From NCBI GenBank assembly GCA_008364785.1, contig VTTJ01000010.1, forward strand, positions 124,001 through 188,000: 64,000 bases of DNA. The letters are read 5' to 3'. Both the position numbers and the translations under genes were made by a program. Source of the DNA: Bacillus sp. BGMRC 2118. Its GTDB lineage: Bacteria; Bacillota; Bacilli; Bacillales; SA4. A model generated the notes under the pieces. That model did not search any database and was not told the DNA's origin. It saw only the letters and a program-made list of their open reading frames with translations. Below are positions 59,910 through 64,000 of the stretch, piece by piece; within the stretch, counting starts at the first letter, position 1; each line of letters opens with the position of its first letter.

Positions 59910-62024
59910 ATGAATCCGTTATTATGGATTAACTTCATTGCATTTTTACTTGTAACCGCTTACGCTGTCCATTTGTTTGTATACTTAATTCAAACTCGTC
60001 TTGCTTACATTAAGATGGGGAAAAAGATTGAATTTGATGGAAAACTAAAAGAACGTATGGAGAAGATTTGGGTTAACGTATTTGGTCAGAAAAAACTATT
60101 AAAAGATAAGAAAAGTGGAATTATACATGTTATGTTCTTTTATGGTTTTATTCTTGTCCAATTTGGAGCAATTGATTTTATTTGGAAAGGTCTAGTTCCT
60201 GGATCTCACTTACCGTTAGGGCCATTATATCCGGGCTTTACATTTTTTCAAGAAATCATCTCATTAATGATTTTAATTGCAGTTGTGTGGGCTTTTTACA
60301 GACGTTATGTTGAGAAATTAGTCCGTTTAAAAAGAGGTTTTAAATCAGGATTAGTTCTACTATTCATTGGTGGGTTAATGCTTTCTGTATTATTCGGAAA
60401 CGGAATGGGAATCATTTGGCACGGTCATGAATTAACATGGACGGAACCTATTGCATCAAGCTTTGCCTTTTTATTAAGTGGAATAGGTGAAACAGCATCG
60501 ATTGTGTTGTTTTACGTAGCTTGGTGGATTCATTTATTATTCCTTTTAACATTCTTAGTTTATGTACCGCAATCAAAGCATGCTCATTTAATTGCTGGTC
60601 CTGCGAATGTATTCTTTAACCGCCTTTCAAGACCAGGTAAGTTAGAGAAAATAGATTTTGAAGACGAAACGCAAGAATCATTCGGAGTCGGTAAAATTGA
60701 AGACTTTACTCAGTCTCAATTAATCGATTTATATGCTTGTGTGGAGTGTGGACGCTGTACAAATATGTGTCCAGCAACAGGTACGGGGAAAATGCTTTCT
60801 CCAATGGATTTAATATTAAAGCTTCGTGATCATTTAACGAATACAGGAGCTGCGGTTACATCACGTACTCCTTGGGTACCAGCTGTAGCTTTTTCTAACA
60901 CACAAGGAAATCAGCTTGCTATGATGGCCTCTGGTAAAGGTGTAGAGGAATCAGCAAGTGCACTTGACATGTATAGCCCAAGCTTAATTGGTGAAGTCAT
61001 TACAGAAGAAGAAATTTGGGCTTGTACAACATGCCGTAACTGTGAAGATCAATGTCCGGTTATGAATGAGCATGTAGATAAGATTATTGATCTTCGTCGT
61101 TATCTTGTATTAACAGAAGGTAAGATGGATGCAGATGCACAACGTGCTATGACAAACATTGAGCGTCAAGGAAATCCTTGGGGATTAAATCGTAAAGAGC
61201 GTGAAGACTGGAGAACAGCTCGCGAGGACGTAGTTGTTCCTACAGTGAAAGAACTAAGCAAGCAAGGTGAAGAGTTTGAATACCTGTTCTGGGTAGGTTC
61301 TATGGGCTCTTACGATAACCGCAGTCAAAAAATTGCCCTTTCGTTTGCAAAGCTTTTAAACGAAGCTGGTGTGAAGTTCGCGATTTTAGGGAACAAGGAA
61401 AAGAACTCAGGAGATACTCCGCGTCGTCTAGGTAATGAGTTCTTATTCCAAGAGCTTGCGACAAAGAATATTGAAGAATTTGAAAAGAATGAAGTGAAGA
61501 AGATCGTAACAATCGATCCACATGCTTACAATATCTTTAAAAATGAATATCCTGATTTCGGATTAGAAGCTGAAGTGTACCACCATACAGAACTTCTTGC
61601 GCAATTAGTGGCTGAAGGACGCTTAAAGCCTAAGTTTGAAGTGAATGAGAAAGTTACATTCCATGATTCTTGTTACTTAGGACGCTACAATGAAGTGTAC
61701 GATCCACCACGTGAGATTTTAAAGGCAATACCAGGTGTGAAGTTAATTGAGATGGAAAGAAACCGTGAAACAGGCATGTGCTGTGGAGCTGGTGGGGGTC
61801 TAATGTGGATGGAAGAGCATTCAGGTACTCGTATTAACGTAGCACGTACAGAGCAAGCACTTGCTGTAAATCCATCTGTCATAAGTAGTGGATGTCCATA
61901 TTGCTTAACAATGATTAGTGATGGAACAAAGGCAAAAGAAGTTGAAGAAACCGTTCAAACATTAGATGTAGTTGAGATTTTAGAAAAGGCTGTTTGCGGA
62001 GAAACAAAGGAATTAGCTTCTTAA
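59910..62024 (+). CDS. fadF: Membrane iron-sulfur oxidoreductase FadF (heterodisulfide reductase-like)
   Basis: A 704-residue protein proposed to take electrons from acyl-CoA dehydrogenases or electron-transfer flavoprotein to quinone during beta-oxidation. Residues 1-225 hold five or six helices of a NarI-like cytochrome-type domain. Two [4Fe-4S] motifs follow, CVECGRCTNMCP (from C277) and CTTCRNCEDQCP (from C372). Two CCG domains have HDSCYLGRYNEVYDPPREIL and GMCCGAGGGLMWMEE (C624-C625). It is first in a fatty-acid oxidation cluster with a thiolase and hbd. AGGAAGGGG precedes the ATG. Confidence 0.95.
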   Translation: MNPLLWINFIAFLLVTAYAVHLFVYLIQTRLAYIKMGKKIEFDGKLKERMEKIWVNVFGQKKLLKDKKSGIIHVMFFYGFILVQFGAIDFIWKGLVPGSHLPLGPLYPGFTFFQEIISLMILIAVVWAFYRRYVEKLVRLKRGFKSGLVLLFIGGLMLSVLFGNGMGIIWHGHELTWTEPIASSFAFLLSGIGETASIVLFYVAWWIHLLFLLTFLVYVPQSKHAHLIAGPANVFFNRLSRPGKLEKIDFEDETQESFGVGKIEDFTQSQLIDLYACVECGRCTNMCPATGTGKMLSPMDLILKLRDHLTNTGAAVTSRTPWVPAVAFSNTQGNQLAMMASGKGVEESASALDMYSPSLIGEVITEEEIWACTTCRNCEDQCPVMNEHVDKIIDLRRYLVLTEGKMDADAQRAMTNIERQGNPWGLNRKEREDWRTAREDVVVPTVKELSKQGEEFEYLFWVGSMGSYDNRSQKIALSFAKLLNEAGVKFAILGNKEKNSGDTPRRLGNEFLFQELATKNIEEFEKNEVKKIVTIDPHAYNIFKNEYPDFGLEAEVYHHTELLAQLVAEGRLKPKFEVNEKVTFHDSCYLGRYNEVYDPPREILKAIPGVKLIEMERNRETGMCCGAGGGLMWMEEHSGTRINVARTEQALAVNPSVISSGCPYCLTMISDGTKAKEVEETVQTLDVVEILEKAVCGETKELAS

Positions 62025-62067
62025 AAGCAGGGATAAATCTAGTAAACTACGAATATAGTATAGGTGA

Positions 62068-62100
62068 AGGTGTACGATTTGTAATGTCGTACACCCCCTT
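62068..62100 (+). terminator. Terminator or attenuator after fadF
   Basis: AGGTGTACGA / TCGTACACC stem with a 9-base loop, then CCCTTTT. The T tract is short, so partial read-through into the thiolase gene is possible. Confidence 0.65.
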
Positions 62101-62109
62101 TTGTAAAAG

Positions 62110-62127
62110 TGACTGAGCGAGCGTTCA
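62110..62127 (+). promoter_or_regulatory. Weak FadR-like or TetR-type operator before the thiolase gene
   Basis: TGACTGAGCGAGCGTTCA keeps the outer half-sites (TGACTGA, TTCA) and spacing of the fadF operator, but five inner positions deviate from the FadR consensus. Confidence 0.35.
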
Positions 62128-62175
62128 ATCGGCATGTACTTATTAGAATTTGCCGAAGAATTATATATTTTTTTA

Positions 62176-62267
62176 GGCTTCTTTCTAAACTTTGTTGCTT
62201 TTAGTATTTATTCTTGGGTGACTTTTGGGATTTTTACGAGAAAGCAACAATTTATACAATAACAGGC
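62176..62267 (+). mobile_element. MITE copy 14 (internally deleted)
   Basis: 92 bp, forward orientation: GGCTTCTTTCTAAACTTTGT at the left, TTTTTACGAGAAAGCAACAA and ATAACAGGC at the right, about 95 bp missing inside. It lies between T-rich flanks (TTTTTTTA and TTTTTTTT), in the fadF-thiolase gap. Confidence 0.78.
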
Positions 62268-62284
62268 TTTTTTTTATGAACTAT

Positions 62285-62298
62285 TGAAAGCGTTTACT
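62285..62298 (+). promoter_or_regulatory. cre-like CcpA site upstream of the thiolase gene
   Basis: TGAAAGCGTTTACT agrees with TGWAANCGNTNWCA except at the last base. It is 23 bp before the ATG, so bound CcpA would act as a roadblock. Catabolite repression is known for the mmg fatty-acid genes of B. subtilis. Confidence 0.7.
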
Positions 62299-62320
62299 AC
62301 ATTAGTGAGGTGGGATTGGT

Positions 62321-63505
62321 ATGGCAAGAACAGTTATTTTGAGTGGAGTTCGTACACCATTTGGTAAATTCGGTGGAGGTTTAAGCACATTTACAGCTTC
62401 AGAATTAGGTGGAATTGCTGTGAAGGAGGCTTTAAATCGAGCTAATGTTGCAGCAGAAGAGGTGCAGGAAGTCATTTTAGGGACAGTACTTCAAGGTGGT
62501 CAAGGACAAATACCATCTAGACAAGCTGCGCGTCATGCCGGTATTCCATGGGAAGTGAAGACAGAGACCATTAATAAGGTCTGTGCTTCTGGACTACGAA
62601 GTGTGACACTTGCTGATCAAATCATACGTGCAGGTGACGAGGAAGTCATTGTTGCTGGTGGAATGGAATCGATGAGTAATGCACCTTATGTTTTACCGAA
62701 GGCAAGATGGGGATTACGTATGGGGGATGCACCTCTGACTGACCTAATGGTGCACGATGGACTTACATGTTCATTTGATGGCGTTCATATGGGCACATAC
62801 GGGAATGGAGTGGCAAGTGAACTTGGACTTACTAGAGAAGAACAGGATGCCTGGTCCTTCAGGAGTCATGAACTCGCAATCAAAGCAATAGAAAATGGAA
62901 AGTTAGCTGAAGAAATTGTACCTGTTGAAGTTCCAAGACGGAAGGGTGACCCTATCGTGGTGAAGGATGATGAATCACCACGTAAGGAAACGTCGTTAGA
63001 AGCGTTAGGGAACTTAAAGCCAGTATTCGGGAAAGACGGTACGATCACAGCAGGGAATGCACCAGGAATTAATGACGGAGCAGCTGCACTTGTGTTAATG
63101 AGTGAGGAACGAGCAATTAGAGAAGGGCGAGCGCCATTAGCTACAATCATTGGTCATGCAGCCATTGCTACAGAAGCAAAGGACTTCCCTAAAACACCGG
63201 GAATCGTGATTAATGAACTACTTAAGAAAACAGGGAAATCCATTGAAGAAATTGACCTTTTTGAAGTAAACGAAGCATTCGCAGCTGTGGCACTGGCAAG
63301 CGGTAAAATTGCAGGTCTTAATCCAGATAAAGTGAACGTGAACGGTGGAGCAGTAGCACTTGGCCACCCAATCGGTGCAAGTGGAGCTCGTATCATCATT
63401 ACACTTGCCTATGAACTAAAGCGACGCGGTGGCGGAATCGGAATTGCCTCCATCTGCTCTGGTGGCGGCCAAGGCGATGCCATCATGATTGAAGTAAAAG
63501 GATAA
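62321..63505 (+). CDS. mmgA: Acetyl-CoA C-acetyltransferase (thiolase)
   Basis: A 394-residue thiolase that cleaves acetoacetyl-CoA (or 3-ketoacyl-CoA) with CoA, or condenses two acetyl-CoA. The catalytic residues are present: C88 in NKVCASGLRSV, H349 in GGAVALGHPIGASGAR and C379 in CSGGGQGDA. The start ARTVILSGVRTPFGKFGG is typical. Substrate length is not decidable; the neighbouring hbd suggests short-chain use, while fadF suggests the full beta-oxidation spiral. GAGGTGGG precedes the ATG. hbd begins 143 bp downstream. Confidence 0.93.
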   Translation: MARTVILSGVRTPFGKFGGGLSTFTASELGGIAVKEALNRANVAAEEVQEVILGTVLQGGQGQIPSRQAARHAGIPWEVKTETINKVCASGLRSVTLADQIIRAGDEEVIVAGGMESMSNAPYVLPKARWGLRMGDAPLTDLMVHDGLTCSFDGVHMGTYGNGVASELGLTREEQDAWSFRSHELAIKAIENGKLAEEIVPVEVPRRKGDPIVVKDDESPRKETSLEALGNLKPVFGKDGTITAGNAPGINDGAAALVLMSEERAIREGRAPLATIIGHAAIATEAKDFPKTPGIVINELLKKTGKSIEEIDLFEVNEAFAAVALASGKIAGLNPDKVNVNGGAVALGHPIGASGARIIITLAYELKRRGGGIGIASICSGGGQGDAIMIEVKG

Positions 63506-63519
63506 GATTGTTTAACGAT

Positions 63520-63604
63520 TTAAAGAGGTGGGGGCCTGTCCCCCATCACGGTAATACGTTAAAGCAACGGGGGCCTGTCCCCCGACACTATAAAGCATTA
63601 AAGG
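63520..63604. repeat. Tandem pair of short G/C palindromic repeats
   Basis: GTGGGGGCCTGTCCCCCATC and ACGGGGGCCTGTCCCCCGAC, each next to a TTAAAG box. This is the doubled form of the element seen at 5581 and 47884. As RNA it would fold into two adjacent hairpins between the thiolase and hbd. Confidence 0.65.
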
Positions 63605-63648
63605 GATTCTAAATATAGAAACTTTACTATAGATTTGGAGGAGAAATA

Positions 63649-64000
63649 ATGAGTGTTGAGAAGATTATGGTCATTGGTGCAGGACAGATGGGTTCAGGCA
63701 TTGCACAGGTATGTGCGATGGCAGGTTATAGCGTGTACTTACAAGATTTAAAGCAAGAGTTTGTTGAAAGAGGGCTAGGTATTATTAACAAGAACTTGTC
63801 TCGCCAGGTTGAAAAGGGACGTATGGATGGGACTGAAAAGGATGCAATCTTAGCGAGAATTACTAGCTCTACGGATATGAACAACGCAAGTGATGTAGAC
63901 TTGGTCATCGAAGCAGCAGTTGAGAACATGGAAATTAAGTCTAAAATCTTTGCTGAATTAGATAAAATTGCCCCAGCTCATGCAATTTTGGCAACAAATA
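63649..64000 (+). CDS. hbd: 3-hydroxybutyryl-CoA dehydrogenase, 3' truncated by the window edge
   Basis: 117 codons are visible, from ATG 63649 with GGAGGAG upstream. VEKIMVIGAGQMGSGIAQVCAMAGY is the NAD-binding Rossmann start (GxGxxG). YLQDLKQEFVERGLGIINKNL, then SRQVEKGRM and DLVIEAAVENMEIKSKIFAELD, are family-typical. It oxidises (S)-3-hydroxyacyl-CoA to 3-ketoacyl-CoA, the step before the upstream thiolase. The catalytic His/Asn and C-terminal domain lie outside the window. Confidence 0.93.
   Translation, partial: MSVEKIMVIGAGQMGSGIAQVCAMAGYSVYLQDLKQEFVERGLGIINKNLSRQVEKGRMDGTEKDAILARITSSTDMNNASDVDLVIEAAVENMEIKSKIFAELDKIAPAHAILATN

Overview
This is a chromosomal segment of a low-GC, endospore-forming Bacillaceae bacterium. 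It carries spore genes (cwlJ, gerQ, rsfA), a Bacillus-style T-box, TTG/GTG starts behind strong GGAGG sites, and a gene order matching the ywd-ywj part of the B. subtilis chromosome (ywdI, ywdK, gerQ, hemQ, pta, lipL, rsfA, ywfO, ywgA, ywhB-ywhC-ywhD, pbpG, speE-speB, ywiB-argS, uvsE-clsB-fadF). The genus cannot be fixed from the sequence alone, and it is not B. subtilis itself. There is no prophage, CRISPR array, rRNA or tRNA.

Layout. Positions 1-4.3 kb: GNAT enzyme, NfrA-type oxidoreductase, a frameshifted LOG-family gene and a GH13 alpha-glucosidase. 4.4-7.5 kb: DUF975 membrane protein, a decayed nagA, then a redox pair made of a glutaredoxin-thioredoxin reductase fusion and a peroxiredoxin whose peroxidatic cysteine codon is an in-frame TGA. 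7.6-9.1 kb: a cyclic-di-GMP-I riboswitch in front of a membrane diguanylate cyclase. 9.1-30 kb: mostly housekeeping genes (ampS, gndA, zwf, ykvI, a T-box-controlled short ProRS, Hsp20, MFS transporter, the pxpBAC 5-oxoprolinase) and an orphan sensor kinase. 30-60 kb: the syntenic ywd-ywj block. 59.7-64 kb: fatty-acid oxidation genes fadF, a thiolase and the start of hbd, preceded by a FadR-like operator and a cre-like site.

The intergenic DNA is unusually rich in repeats. (1) About 15 copies of a ~185-bp inverted-repeat element without coding capacity, in both orientations. Several are flanked by 8-bp direct repeats (two perfect, many 6-7 of 8), so this is a MITE family, with ends resembling ISL3-type termini. 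(2) Four copies of a ~270-410-bp element, three bounded by GAGGCTGGGACATA-like inverted ends. (3) Short G/C palindromes of the form GGGGGCCTGTCCCCC.

The most notable observation is the peroxiredoxin TGA codon. It lies exactly at the catalytic cysteine position, the frame is otherwise intact on both sides, and a hairpin resembling a bacterial SECIS follows it. It is either a selenoprotein or a very recent nonsense mutation; selA/B/C/D lie outside this window, so the question is open.
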